Source of the DNA: an uncultured Clostridia bacterium
GTDB lineage: Bacteria; Bacillota; Clostridia; Oscillospirales; Ruminococcaceae
Assembly (NCBI GenBank): GCA_947177695.1
Contig: CAMWVO010000012.1
Location: forward strand, 1 to 15,839
Direction of reading: 5' to 3'
DNA length: 15,839 nt
This document shows, one piece after another, positions 1 to 6,529 of the stretch; the stretch's first letter is position 1, and every line of letters starts with the position of its first letter. The notes beneath the pieces were generated by a model. It had not been told where the DNA came from, made no database searches, and saw only the letters and a program-made list of their open reading frames with translations. The translations under genes and the position numbers were made by a program.

Positions 1-1085
1 TCCACAGGCTCGTTGACATAAAGCCTGCGTTCTTTCAGATAGGTAATCAATTCGGGATATTTTTTCACATTAATACTCTCCGCAAATTCCGTCCAGCCAA
101 TAGACTTTATTTCCACATCATTGAACGTGACAGCCATTTCGCAGATAATATCCACAAGCTGAATTGCCGCAATCAGACTGTTAAGCTTCAGCGTACCGCG
201 AAACATACGAAATTCGATCGTATCATAATTTGAGATATTAACGCAGCTGTGCCGACCAATGCCGCTTTTCTTGGCGTGTTCGATCATCTCCGACGGATCA
301 TTCTTGTAGCCGTACCTCGCCGCCCACTTGTTCATTTGCGATTCCGTCCGCCTGCTGAATTTCAGCAGTTCTTCCCAATGATGTTCGATAAAATACAATA
401 TCCGAGAAATCCGTTCCTCCTGCAATTCTTGTGTATCACCCAAAGATTTTTTACCAACATGAATATGCAGCCCGCAGGTATTTGTTCGGTGAGAATGATA
501 ACCAAGCCTGACCGCTTCTTGCATGATTTCCCGCCAAGGCATATAGTTTATGTGATAATTCAATGTCATTGGGTGGGTGACAATTTCCATACCGTCGTCA
601 AGACTTCCGTCATTTTTTATGTAAATATGCTCGGCAGAAATATTTCCCGCAGATAATATGCGTTCTGCATTAGCGCTTAATTTTCCACCATTGTCAATTT
701 CAAGCTCAACACCGAAAAATCTGTCGCCCGTACCGTAAAATATCGGCTCGGGCTTGTAGCTGTAATTATGAATAGACCCGCAATGCTTGTTGTAGCATTC
801 TTCACAGTAAGGTCTGTCGTCATCATCATAAATCACGTCGTCATTGTTTATCACAGCATCGCAAACCTCGCAGCTTGTATAGTAATCATCATAACAGGAA
901 TTGCAAAGTGTAATATTTTCGTCACCCATATTTTCGCTGTCCCATATACGTTCCCCGCACCTGTCGCAGATAACAGTTTTCTCATCAGCGCAGTCCTCGC
1001 AAATGATGTCTCCGTGAATTGTGTACGTCCTTTCGTCACTGTCAATTTCACGGTCGCAACTTGTACAAATTATTTTTTGCTCCAT
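1..1085 (-). CDS. Amidoligase_2-family protein with N-terminal zinc-binding modules (C-terminus cut by window edge)
   Basis: The gene starts at ATG 1085, 9 bases after a GAAAGGA ribosome binding site, and stays open for 361 codons to the left edge, where it is cut. Residues 1-100 hold six CxxC pairs (7/10, 29/32, 40/43, 61/64, 72/75, 94/97) at near-constant spacing, which reads as three LIM- or zinc-ribbon-like modules. From about residue 121 the sequence resembles Amidoligase_2 (PF12224), a glutamine-synthetase-like ATP-dependent COOH-NH2 ligase fold: FGVELE (E127, E129), KNDGSLDDGMEIVT (157-170), GLHIHVG (H207, H209) and IEFRMFRGTL (290-299, with R293 and R296). These are the usual metal/ATP-binding and conserved basic positions of the family. 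The family joins amino and carboxyl groups, possibly on peptides or proteins; the substrate here is unknown. The gene is the last visible member of a recombination cassette and has its own ribosome binding site behind a terminator. The family assignment is good; the role is inference. Confidence 0.8.
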   Translation of the reverse strand, partial: MEQKIICTSCDREIDSDERTYTIHGDIICEDCADEKTVICDRCGERIWDSENMGDENITLCNSCYDDYYTSCEVCDAVINNDDVIYDDDDRPYCEECYNKHCGSIHNYSYKPEPIFYGTGDRFFGVELEIDNGGKLSANAERILSAGNISAEHIYIKNDGSLDDGMEIVTHPMTLNYHINYMPWREIMQEAVRLGYHSHRTNTCGLHIHVGKKSLGDTQELQEERISRILYFIEHHWEELLKFSRRTESQMNKWAARYGYKNDPSEMIEHAKKSGIGRHSCVNISNYDTIEFRMFRGTLKLNSLIAAIQLVDIICEMAVTFNDVEIKSIGWTEFAESINVKKYPELITYLKERRLYVNEPV

Positions 1086-1116
1086 AATATTTATCCTTTC
1101 ATTTTTGCAAAGAAAA

Positions 1117-1147
1117 TGTCCCTTGAAACAACCAATTTCAAGGGACA
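1117..1147 (-). terminator. Intrinsic terminator between the cysteine-cluster gene and the amidoligase gene
   Basis: A perfect 12-bp stem (arms 1117-1128 and 1136-1147, 7-base loop) is followed, reading the minus strand, by TTTTCTTT. It lies 17 bases past the stop of the 1165-1935 gene and only 31 bases before the amidoligase start, so it probably attenuates rather than abolishes read-through. I see no clear promoter between it and the next gene. Confidence 0.7.
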
Positions 1148-1164
1148 AATTTCTTTATAATTTT

Positions 1165-1935
1165 TTAGCCTGCTTTTTGAAGTTCACGATTAACATCAGA
1201 AGCGTTCACAAGCTCCATAAACTTTTTCCCGAAATTACGGGCACTTTCCGCTTCCTCCGCACTTAAAGTTTCAACAGCTTCAAAGTTGTAAGTAGCATAA
1301 GGCTGACCTGTTTTATTCGTAGTTTTCTCCAAAGTAATTCTCGTGACAACTCCCGAAACGGGAATCATTTTGCCGATAAGCCGCGTCATATACCGCTGAA
1401 AAAGCATTTTGCTTGAAACAGGCACACGAACCAGAATTGGCATAATATTGTCGGGACGAAGCAGGAACAAAATCACGCTTTCTTTGCAGGCTTTAGCGTT
1501 TGTCTCACCATCCTTTGAACCGAAATCGTTAAACGGACAAGTACCGCACGCCTTACCGTCATGGGAAACAAGACTGTCCGAACTAAAGCAGACAGGCGGT
1601 GTTCCCTCAACAGGGTCGGGAGTGTCCCAATAAGCGCGGGGCGTGGTGTAGTCAAGAATAATTCCCGTGATAGATTTTTCCATAATCTCGCCCGAAAGCG
1701 TGGGAATTGTGAAAGATGTTGAACCTCCAGACGGTGATTTTATGATGTCAAACAACTGCAATGAAAGCGGCTGATTTTTAAGGTTATTCTTGATGATGTC
1801 AAGCGCGTTATTTTTCAGCGCAGCGTAATTTGTGTCGGTTTTTGTGATAGTAGTCTCCTGCATAGTAATTCTCTCCTCGTTAGAAATATCTTTGACCTTG
1901 TTACTCAATTTTGATTTCAAGTTTTCCGTATTCAT
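1165..1935 (-). CDS. Phage-type protein with four-cysteine cluster, possible ssDNA-binding protein
   Basis: This encodes 256 residues. ATG 1935 was chosen because AGGAGG lies 7 bases upstream; the frame extends further upstream, but that part overlaps the YqaJ gene out of frame and has no ribosome binding site. The centre carries C116, C130, C133 and C150 in the arrangement PVC...KACGTCPFNDFGS...AKAC, which suggests a zinc site. It is followed by LFLLRPDNIMPILVRVPVSS and alternating beta-type sequence. From memory, proteins with this pattern occur in phage and mobile-element recombination cassettes, and some are called single-stranded DNA-binding; I cannot confirm that here. The position 10 bases downstream of a YqaJ exonuclease fits a single-strand annealing or protection partner. 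The N-terminal 45 residues are polar and probably disordered. The gene is certain; the function is tentative. Confidence 0.6.
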   Translation of the reverse strand: MNTENLKSKLSNKVKDISNEERITMQETTITKTDTNYAALKNNALDIIKNNLKNQPLSLQLFDIIKSPSGGSTSFTIPTLSGEIMEKSITGIILDYTTPRAYWDTPDPVEGTPPVCFSSDSLVSHDGKACGTCPFNDFGSKDGETNAKACKESVILFLLRPDNIMPILVRVPVSSKMLFQRYMTRLIGKMIPVSGVVTRITLEKTTNKTGQPYATYNFEAVETLSAEEAESARNFGKKFMELVNASDVNRELQKAG

Positions 1936-1945
1936 AGTAAACCTC

Positions 1946-2884
1946 CTATACCGCCTTGATTGAAAAGCGGCGGTAAGATATTTTGTTAGCATACTTAGCA
2001 TACAGCTTAGGGTGTTCAGCCTTAAAGGTCTTGCTGTCAAGCCTTTCCTGCGACATACTTTTCCAAGTGATAACGCTGTTTCCCGATGTTCCCACCTCAT
2101 TTTCGCCCAGCATTTCTTTAAGCTGATTTTCCGCTTTCTGCTTTTGCTCGGTAATTTCCTCCAACTTCTCACAGGCGGAATTATATTCTGCAATTAAATT
2201 TTCTGCAGTCTCGGGAAGTTCAATTTTTGATTTTGGTATGCTGTCGGGAAAACGTTCCGCAAGAAATCTTTCGGAAGCGGTCGAACCGTCCAAAGCAGGG
2301 GAAATTTCATTCTGAACGTGTTCCCAGAAATCATTTTCAAGCTTGATAAGCATTGAAATGATTTCCTCGTCACGCTCAACAAATTTCCACTTGAAAGTGT
2401 TACCGCCTATCAGAACGGCAATATATGCACCTGCGTATCCTGTTACCGCCATATAGTGCTGAATCTGTAATATATACTCGTCGGGAATTTTATCTTCCCA
2501 TTCCGAAGCCTTGTACGCCGAAGCTGTTTTCGCTTCAAATACGCAAGTACCGAAATTGGGGTGCTGACACGTTCCGTCAAGATTTGCAAGCATAAAAGAA
2601 TAGTCCTTATGCTGCAAAATCTGATTGACCTTGCTGACCTCAATTCCCGTTCTTTTGGTAAATTCAGCTCTTACCAAAGCTTCAAGTTGAGTACCCCAGT
2701 ACGCCGCTTCTCCCGCCTCGGAATATGGGAGCTGACCTGTTTTCTCCATCCATAATTCAACGGGAGATTTATATTTGTTTATACCGCAGACCACGGAAGC
2801 ATCCGAACCACCTATGCCCTTTTTGCGGTATTCGAGCCAATCCTCATATGGCATATTTTCTGTGGAAGCTAAAATTTTCGCCAT
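1946..2884 (-). CDS. YqaJ-family viral-type recombinase/exonuclease (PD-(D/E)XK)
   Basis: This encodes 312 residues. ATG 2884 was chosen over an in-frame upstream start at 2950 because AAAGGTG precedes it and the protein then begins close to the family's conserved start. It shows the YqaJ nuclease signature: IGGSD at 24-28, W63-G-T-Q-L-E68, LDG with D103, FEAK with E117 and K119, then QIQHYM at 140-145. E68, D103, E117 and K119 would form the metal-binding PD-(D/E)XK centre, as in lambda Exo-type enzymes that resect double-stranded ends for annealing-based recombination. Residues 220-260 look like a coiled coil, which many phage YqaJ proteins carry. The gene sits between a DUF932 gene and a possible ssDNA-binding gene, a typical mobile-element recombination cassette. 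All key residues are present, so the enzyme looks intact. Confidence 0.88.
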   Translation of the reverse strand: MAKILASTENMPYEDWLEYRKKGIGGSDASVVCGINKYKSPVELWMEKTGQLPYSEAGEAAYWGTQLEALVRAEFTKRTGIEVSKVNQILQHKDYSFMLANLDGTCQHPNFGTCVFEAKTASAYKASEWEDKIPDEYILQIQHYMAVTGYAGAYIAVLIGGNTFKWKFVERDEEIISMLIKLENDFWEHVQNEISPALDGSTASERFLAERFPDSIPKSKIELPETAENLIAEYNSACEKLEEITEQKQKAENQLKEMLGENEVGTSGNSVITWKSMSQERLDSKTFKAEHPKLYAKYANKISYRRFSIKAV

Positions 2885-2924
2885 AAAATCACACCTTTCA
2901 TAAATTAATTTTATGTATAAAAAA

Positions 2925-2949
2925 TGTCGGGAGAAAATCTCTCCCGACA
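2925..2949 (-). terminator. Intrinsic terminator after the DUF932 gene
   Basis: A perfect GC-rich 10-bp stem (arms 2925-2934 and 2940-2949, 5-base loop) is followed on the minus strand by six T residues (2924-2919). It begins 6 bases past the DUF932 stop. Only about 35 bases separate it from the YqaJ start, with no visible promoter, so YqaJ expression seems to depend on read-through or antitermination. Confidence 0.8.
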
Positions 2950-2955
2950 AAATCT

Positions 2956-3891
2956 TTACGCTGCGGAAAGTACCATTTCATACGCCTTGTCAATAAGCGG
3001 ATTGCCCTCAATGGTTTTGGCGAACACGTTTTCACGGTAATTTGCTGTCTCACGAAGCGGCTTTGCGTGTGTTGCAAAATCTGATACAGCGTTAATAAAG
3101 CGATAGCCGTTTTTACCAAGTGACTTCAAATCGGGAGCGTCAAAATACCGCATTTTCAAATCCTCCCGAATTCGCTCGACATTTTTCTTGTGTGTGGAAG
3201 TTGGGTTATCGTCCATAGGCAGGAGCATTTCAATATACTCCATAACTTTTGAATCGGACAATTTCACACGGCGGAGATTTGCAAATTCCGTACCGAGCCT
3301 GCCCATGTATTTTTCAGCAAGCAAAAGGGTATTGTGAGCCTCGTCCATTTTATGAGCAAGGTCGCCGACGTGGACGGTAGACCACATTCTTTTTGCTGTG
3401 GAAAGAGCAATATTAAGCGTATTTTGGCATACCACGCGGACGGGCGTCATAGCTACCTTGATAGCGCCGTTTCCGTCGTGGGAACTGCTGAAAACAAGAT
3501 ATGGGTCTATCTGCTCGCCCTCGATAATGTATTTATCGGGGAGTTTTGCAAGAATCCAAATCTTTTTCCCGTCCTGCAATGAACCTGCGGTTTCGTATTT
3601 CACGCCCTCGCCGAGAAGCGCATCGGTAAATGCAAAAGCCTCGGAATTTTGCACGACCTTGTATCGGTCGGTAACAACTCCGAGGACTTTGTTATCGGTT
3701 TCGCGGACGTTAGCTTTGTAGCCGTTAATAGGTTCGTATCCGCTTGTCATAATGGGCTTCTGAACGACCTGCCAGTTAAGTCCAGAAGCTTCAAGCGCCT
3801 CCTGTGAATTTAGCGCCGATTCGACACGAACGCCCAAGCCGTGCCACGGCGCATACCTTATAAAGAACATTGTTTCTACGTTTGCTGACAT
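2956..3891 (-). CDS. DUF932 phage/plasmid-like protein
   Basis: This encodes 311 residues from ATG 3891, behind an AAAGGAGAG ribosome binding site. The N-terminus (APWHGLG at 14-20, then NWQVVQKPI) and the centre (LGVVTDRYKVVQNSEAF at 69-85, VFSSSHDGNGAIKVAMTPVRVVCQNTL near 132-158) are characteristic of DUF932, also called phage/plasmid-like protein TIGR03299. The family is widespread on phages, plasmids and integrated elements and often lies beside recombination genes, but its biochemical role is not established. Length is normal and no key region is missing. A strong terminator follows immediately, so this gene may be made at higher levels than the YqaJ gene downstream. Confidence 0.88.
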   Translation of the reverse strand: MSANVETMFFIRYAPWHGLGVRVESALNSQEALEASGLNWQVVQKPIMTSGYEPINGYKANVRETDNKVLGVVTDRYKVVQNSEAFAFTDALLGEGVKYETAGSLQDGKKIWILAKLPDKYIIEGEQIDPYLVFSSSHDGNGAIKVAMTPVRVVCQNTLNIALSTAKRMWSTVHVGDLAHKMDEAHNTLLLAEKYMGRLGTEFANLRRVKLSDSKVMEYIEMLLPMDDNPTSTHKKNVERIREDLKMRYFDAPDLKSLGKNGYRFINAVSDFATHAKPLRETANYRENVFAKTIEGNPLIDKAYEMVLSAA

Positions 3892-3949
3892 AAAAATCTC
3901 TCCTTTTCAATTTTTGATTTTAGATTTTAATTATTCTGCCGAATTTATG

Positions 3950-3980
3950 ATGTCGTAAATTGTGTCAATCACGTGCCATA
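3950..3980 (-). promoter_or_regulatory. Possible weak promoter upstream of DUF932
   Basis: The minus strand carries a perfect TTGACA followed after 15 bases by TAAATT, within the 104-base gap between the 43-aa peptide and the DUF932 gene. The spacing is shorter than the usual 17 and the -10 match is poor, so this is only a candidate. Confidence 0.25.
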
Positions 3981-3995
3981 AGGCGGGAAAATTTT

Positions 3996-4127
3996 TTACT
4001 CGCTGTCCGTGAGATCGCATAGCTTCAACACTTCCTCCGAAACGTCATTTTCAAGGCAGCTGCAAAGTACCACAGCCGCCGTTCCTGCAAGCGCAGCAAG
4101 AATTTTAAGTACAAGCTCCTTGTTCAT
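3996..4127 (-). CDS. Small membrane or lipoprotein-like peptide, 43 aa
   Basis: A 43-residue reading frame starts at ATG 4127 with a strong GAGGAGG ribosome binding site at 7-base spacing. It begins MNKELVLKILAALAG, continues with a hydrophobic stretch TAAVVLCSC (about 16-24), and ends in an acidic tail rich in E and D. The architecture of short basic head, about 17 hydrophobic residues and acidic tail suggests a single transmembrane helix or, less likely, a lipoprotein signal (L-C-S-C is a weak lipobox). It lies between a 23-aa hydrophobic frame and the DUF932 gene, all in the same direction. No family is recognised. The ribosome binding site makes translation likely; a holin-like, toxin-like or regulatory role would be a guess. 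Confidence 0.5.
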   Translation of the reverse strand: MNKELVLKILAALAGTAAVVLCSCLENDVSEEVLKLCDLTDSE

Positions 4128-4169
4128 GTTATTGCCTCCTCTCGCAATTTGTCGCAGATTTTGTCTGCT

Positions 4170-4241
4170 TTAATCGTCCAAAATGTTCTTTACAACCGCT
4201 GTAACTACCGCGATTGCAAGCGTTCCTATGATTTTTCCCAT
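4170..4241 (-). CDS. Possible 23-aa hydrophobic peptide
   Basis: A 23-codon frame from ATG 4241 encodes MGKIIGTLAIAVVTAVV followed by a short charged end (KNILDD). The composition is that of an amphipathic or membrane-inserting helix and superficially recalls small membrane-active peptides. The only ribosome binding site is AAAGGA, 12 bases upstream, which is a long spacing, so translation is uncertain. It lies 42 bases upstream of the 43-aa peptide in the same direction. The frame could be chance. Confidence 0.3.
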   Translation of the reverse strand: MGKIIGTLAIAVVTAVVKNILDD

Positions 4242-4288
4242 AGATTGATACCATCCTTTCAAAAGTATTTTTTTGATATTTTTTTACC

Positions 4289-4321
4289 GTACACGAATGT
4301 TTTTGCTAAAAATCCGCGTAC
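4289..4321. repeat. Imperfect inverted repeat in the divergent intergenic region
   Basis: GTACACG (4289-4295) faces CGCGTAC (4315-4321) with one mismatch. TTTTT and AAAAA between them can extend the stem around a GCT loop. It lies in the leader or promoter zone of the minus-strand cassette and could be an operator or a leader hairpin. No T-tract follows that would make it a terminator. Confidence 0.35.
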
Positions 4322-4341
4322 ATTATTTCAGAGAAAATTTT

Positions 4342-4378
4342 ATCCCCATATCACCGCAAACCTCAGCAATATGGGGAT
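4342..4378. repeat. 10-bp perfect inverted repeat upstream of the excisionase-like gene
   Basis: ATCCCCATAT (4342-4351) and ATATGGGGAT (4369-4378) are separated by 17 bases. The sequence is GC-richer than its surroundings and sits about 20 bases before a TATAAT at 4399-4404. An operator for a dimeric regulator is plausible; a stable stem is also possible, but neither strand shows a proper T-tract after it. Confidence 0.4.
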
Positions 4379-4398
4379 TTAACTCATTTCTCTGTAGA

Positions 4399-4404
4399 TA
4401 TAAT
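4399..4404 (+). promoter_or_regulatory. Possible -10 box for the excisionase-like gene
   Basis: A perfect TATAAT lies 80 bases upstream of ATG 4484, but no convincing -35 box is found 16-18 bases before it. The whole 4382-4440 stretch is AT-rich, so a chance match is possible. Confidence 0.3.
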
Positions 4405-4483
4405 ATATATTTGAAAGTCATAATACTACGCATAATTGCAACAAGTTATTAATACCTGCAAAATTATTGAAAGGACTGGTTTT

Positions 4484-4654
4484 ATGATTACCGATTACAA
4501 CGATTATCTCACGCCCTATGAGGTGGCGTATGAGCTTTCCCTTTCGCTTACCACGATTTACAAGCTGCTTAGGAGCAAGGAGCTTCCCGGGGTTAAGGTC
4601 GGTAGGTTCTGGAGAATTCCAAAGGAGGATTTGGAAAAGCTGTTTTGCGGCTAA
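4484..4654 (+). CDS. Excisionase-family helix-turn-helix DNA-binding protein (HTH_17-like)
   Basis: This encodes 56 residues from ATG 4484, behind GAAAGGA at 9-base spacing. An in-frame upstream ATG at 4436 lacks such a site. The sequence LTPYEVAYELSLSLTTIYKLL (9-29) is a winged helix-turn-helix of the excisionase/MerR-like type, and the wing motif VKVGRFWRIPKEDLEKLF (37-54) is diagnostic of the excisionase-family DNA-binding domain (TIGR01764/HTH_17). Such proteins bend DNA at attachment sites to direct excision by a recombinase, or act as small regulators. It is the only confident plus-strand gene and diverges from the recombination cassette. No integrase is visible in the window, so whether it serves in excision or in regulating the cassette cannot be told. 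Confidence 0.82.
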   Translation: MITDYNDYLTPYEVAYELSLSLTTIYKLLRSKELPGVKVGRFWRIPKEDLEKLFCG

Positions 4655-4660
4655 AAAATG

Positions 4661-4689
4661 CGGGCATCACCTTTATTGGGTGATGTCCG
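4661..4689 (-). terminator. Terminator of the eight-gene AAA+ operon
   Basis: An 11-bp stem with one G-T pair (arms 4661-4671 and 4679-4689, 7-base loop) is followed on the minus strand by ATTTTTTAG. It lies 14 bases after the stop of the last operon gene. It also sits 6 bases past the stop of the convergent excisionase-like gene, but no T-run follows on the plus strand. Confidence 0.8.
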
Positions 4690-4702
4690 TAAAACAATAT
4701 CA

Positions 4703-5005
4703 TTACTTTTTGCCAAATAAAGCCGTCGCACCGTCAATACATTTCCCGATTGCTCTCATGGCTTTGTCGGAGGTTTTAGCGATCATGCGAACTTTTTTCA
4801 AATCACTTGCATAACAGGCAGTCTCGGGATATTCCTTAACCTCGGCAAGCATTTTATGGTACTCGTCATCATCAAGCACATAATCCATGCCCTCAGTACA
4901 CTCTTCTATAACCCCATGCCAGTATTTGCTCATATTAGAGAAAAATTCTCCCCAGCTTTTTTCGTCCTGCTGTAAGTATTCTTCATAATCCTTATTATCA
5001 CTCAT
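4703..5005 (-). CDS. Small acidic protein, last gene of the AAA+ operon
   Basis: This encodes 100 residues from ATG 5005. The GAGGAGGAA ribosome binding site is embedded in the terminal Glu codons of the upstream gene, which stops only 3 bases before this start, so translation is probably coupled. The N-terminal 50 residues are acidic and aromatic (NKDYEEYLQQDEKSWGEFF), the C-terminal part is more basic (DLKKVRMIAKTSDKAMRAIG), and the end is short and hydrophobic (GATALFGKK). No signal peptide or membrane segment is evident. No family is recognised. The stretch EYPETACYASD resembles KYPEAECSECD in the preceding protein, suggesting diverged paralogues. It is predicted to be helical and soluble. 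Confidence 0.72.
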   Translation of the reverse strand: MSDNKDYEEYLQQDEKSWGEFFSNMSKYWHGVIEECTEGMDYVLDDDEYHKMLAEVKEYPETACYASDLKKVRMIAKTSDKAMRAIGKCIDGATALFGKK

Positions 5006-5008
5006 AAA

Positions 5009-5257
5009 TTATTCCTCCTCGTTCATAGCTCTAAAAATGCTGTTTCCCACCATTTCTACAGCCTTGCGCATAGTCATAATAAGCATCTTCCAATGGCTTT
5101 CTGCAACTGCCGCCTCTATGTATTCGGGAGCGTCGCACTCGCTGCATTCAGCCTCGGGATATTTTGCAATAGCATTTAACTCTCCGTTGACCTCCGACAT
5201 TGTTTCTTCGTAAATTTCTTTCATATCGCCGAAATATTCGTCAAAAAGCTCCGACAT
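5009..5257 (-). CDS. Small acidic protein, AAA+ operon
   Basis: This encodes 82 residues from ATG 5257, behind a strong GGGAGGGG ribosome binding site. It is highly acidic at both ends (ELFDEYFGDMKEIYEETMSE and a final NEEE) and otherwise helical, with one moderately hydrophobic stretch (HWKMLIMTMRKAVEMVG). It has two cysteines in AECSECDAPE. The motif KYPEAEC and the later KAVEMVGNSI align loosely with EYPETAC and KAMRAIGKCI in the next gene. No known domain is seen. It lies 13 bases after the 66-aa cysteine-rich gene and 3 bases before the 100-aa gene, so it clearly belongs to the same transcript. Confidence 0.72.
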   Translation of the reverse strand: MSELFDEYFGDMKEIYEETMSEVNGELNAIAKYPEAECSECDAPEYIEAAVAESHWKMLIMTMRKAVEMVGNSIFRAMNEEE

Positions 5258-5270
5258 TTTTACCCCTCCC

Positions 5271-5471
5271 TTAGATTTTACAATCGTAATATCCGCACCT
5301 TTCTCCGCCTTTCATTTCGTGGTTACGCTTCAAGCACATACACTTTGCGGTGGAATCAAATTCCCATAAAGACAGCCGCGGATTTGTGGGTTTAATATTT
5401 GAGTTTGTCGGGTCGTACCAATGCTTGCAAAATGCGCAGAATTTTTGGGTTTTTAAGTTTGCTCTTGTCAT
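5271..5471 (-). CDS. Cysteine-rich small protein, probable zinc-binding
   Basis: This encodes 66 residues from ATG 5471, with GGAGTG 7 bases upstream. C12, C15, H17, C44, C46, H51, C59 and C64 fall in motifs FCAFCKHW, KCMCLKRNHE and RCGYYDC. This gives enough ligands for one or two zinc sites with a polar 28-residue insert (NSNIKPTNPRLSLWEFDST). The first motif is typical of short zinc-ribbon proteins of phage and mobile elements, but I recognise no named family. It sits in the AAA+ operon 17 bases after the third head-domain paralogue. An adaptor or nucleic-acid-binding role is conceivable but not shown. Confidence 0.7.
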   Translation of the reverse strand: MTRANLKTQKFCAFCKHWYDPTNSNIKPTNPRLSLWEFDSTAKCMCLKRNHEMKGGERCGYYDCKI

Positions 5472-5488
5472 AAAAACACTCCATTTTA

Positions 5489-6514
5489 TTAATCATAGGG
5501 TTCTTCATCGGGGTTATAATCGACTATATCTATAATTGGATTAAGTTTATTATATTCAACAAAAAGTCTTACTGCTTCTTCAACAGCAGATACGGTTTCG
5601 CTGTCAGTTATATCAACAATGCCGTCTTTTTTCTTAAACTGTTTTGGTAAATTATCAAGAGCCTCCAACATTTGATTTTTATACATTTCAAATGCTGAAT
5701 TGCCCTTTGAATATACTTCCGTTTTTGAAATAAGCACCCCCAATTCACCAGTATTATGTCTGCTCGCACAAACCTGGTATACATGGTATCCGTCAACAAA
5801 TACACGAAAGCTGCGCATTTTAAAATAAATATATAAAACGTCATTGTCATATTCAGCCGCAAGCACGGTATTATTGTATTTTACAGCCGGAGTTTGTTTA
5901 GGAACGTAAAATTTGATTTTACATTCAGATTTTTTTTGAGATAAAATAATATTCTCTTTGATTCCTTGCGGAAGTTCACACCGCTCAATAATTATCCCGT
6001 TTGCTTCAATATCAATTTCTCCCTTGCCACTGATTGTAACAACAGGATTATTTACACCCACATACCTGACGTTTTTCACGCTCAACGGTATGCGGAAGTT
6101 TTCTCCGCAAAGGTAAATAACCTCAGCTTCATCGTCCAGAAGATCGCCGAGTTCCTCTTGTGAAAAAGCCACATGATCCACATTGTCGAGAATTTCATCT
6201 TCTGAGGTGATTTCACGCAGTTTCTCCAGTTTTTTACGTCGGATTTCAAGCATTTCAACATCTACCGATTCCTCAATTTCAACACCGAAAATTTCAGCAA
6301 GCTTTACAGCAGGATCACTATACGACTGCTCAGAAAGCTCTCTGACTTTTTCCGCTTCTTCATCATAGTATCTGTCCTCCAGCCATGTAAGAAGCTTGCC
6401 ACTAATGAAGTATTCCGTAACCTTTTCAGCGTTGTAATTTGCTTTAAGTTCTTCAATTGAATGTGCCTTAACATCGTTCCCCATGTTAAGGGGAAATCTT
6501 ACCTTTTTCGTCAT
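5489..6514 (-). CDS. Head-domain paralogue 3, unrecognised C-terminal domain
   Basis: This encodes 341 residues from ATG 6514, with AAAGGAG 8 bases upstream. Residues 1-165 match the two neighbouring proteins closely: KVRFPLNMG at 4-12, GKLLTWLEDRYYDEEAE at 39-55, a helical middle, then FSQEELGDLL (118-127), VIYLCGENFRIPLSVKNVRYVGVNNP (132-157) and a beta-rich end. The C-terminal part differs from both: a beta-rich stretch (about 197-265) followed by helices and a strongly acidic tail ending DYNPDEEPYD. It lacks the N-terminal GT(N/D)EDIMVR insert of the other two. No catalytic motif, signal peptide or membrane segment is evident. From memory, the FPL...LLTWLEDRYY head recurs at the start of many uncharacterised Firmicutes proteins with varied C-termini. 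It is probably a client or partner of the operon's ATPase; this is inference. Confidence 0.8.
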   Translation of the reverse strand: MTKKVRFPLNMGNDVKAHSIEELKANYNAEKVTEYFISGKLLTWLEDRYYDEEAEKVRELSEQSYSDPAVKLAEIFGVEIEESVDVEMLEIRRKKLEKLREITSEDEILDNVDHVAFSQEELGDLLDDEAEVIYLCGENFRIPLSVKNVRYVGVNNPVVTISGKGEIDIEANGIIIERCELPQGIKENIILSQKKSECKIKFYVPKQTPAVKYNNTVLAAEYDNDVLYIYFKMRSFRVFVDGYHVYQVCASRHNTGELGVLISKTEVYSKGNSAFEMYKNQMLEALDNLPKQFKKKDGIVDITDSETVSAVEEAVRLFVEYNKLNPIIDIVDYNPDEEPYD

Positions 6515-6529
6515 GTTTCAAACTCCTTT

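Noticed and set aside
249..656. 135-codon plus-strand frame
   Set aside because: Lies entirely within the amidoligase gene on the other strand, has no ribosome binding site and no recognisable domain; the minus-strand frame carries clear motifs.
1936..2193. Upstream extension of the four-cysteine protein gene
   Set aside because: Would overlap the YqaJ gene by over 240 bases in another frame; the AGGAGG site supports ATG 1935.
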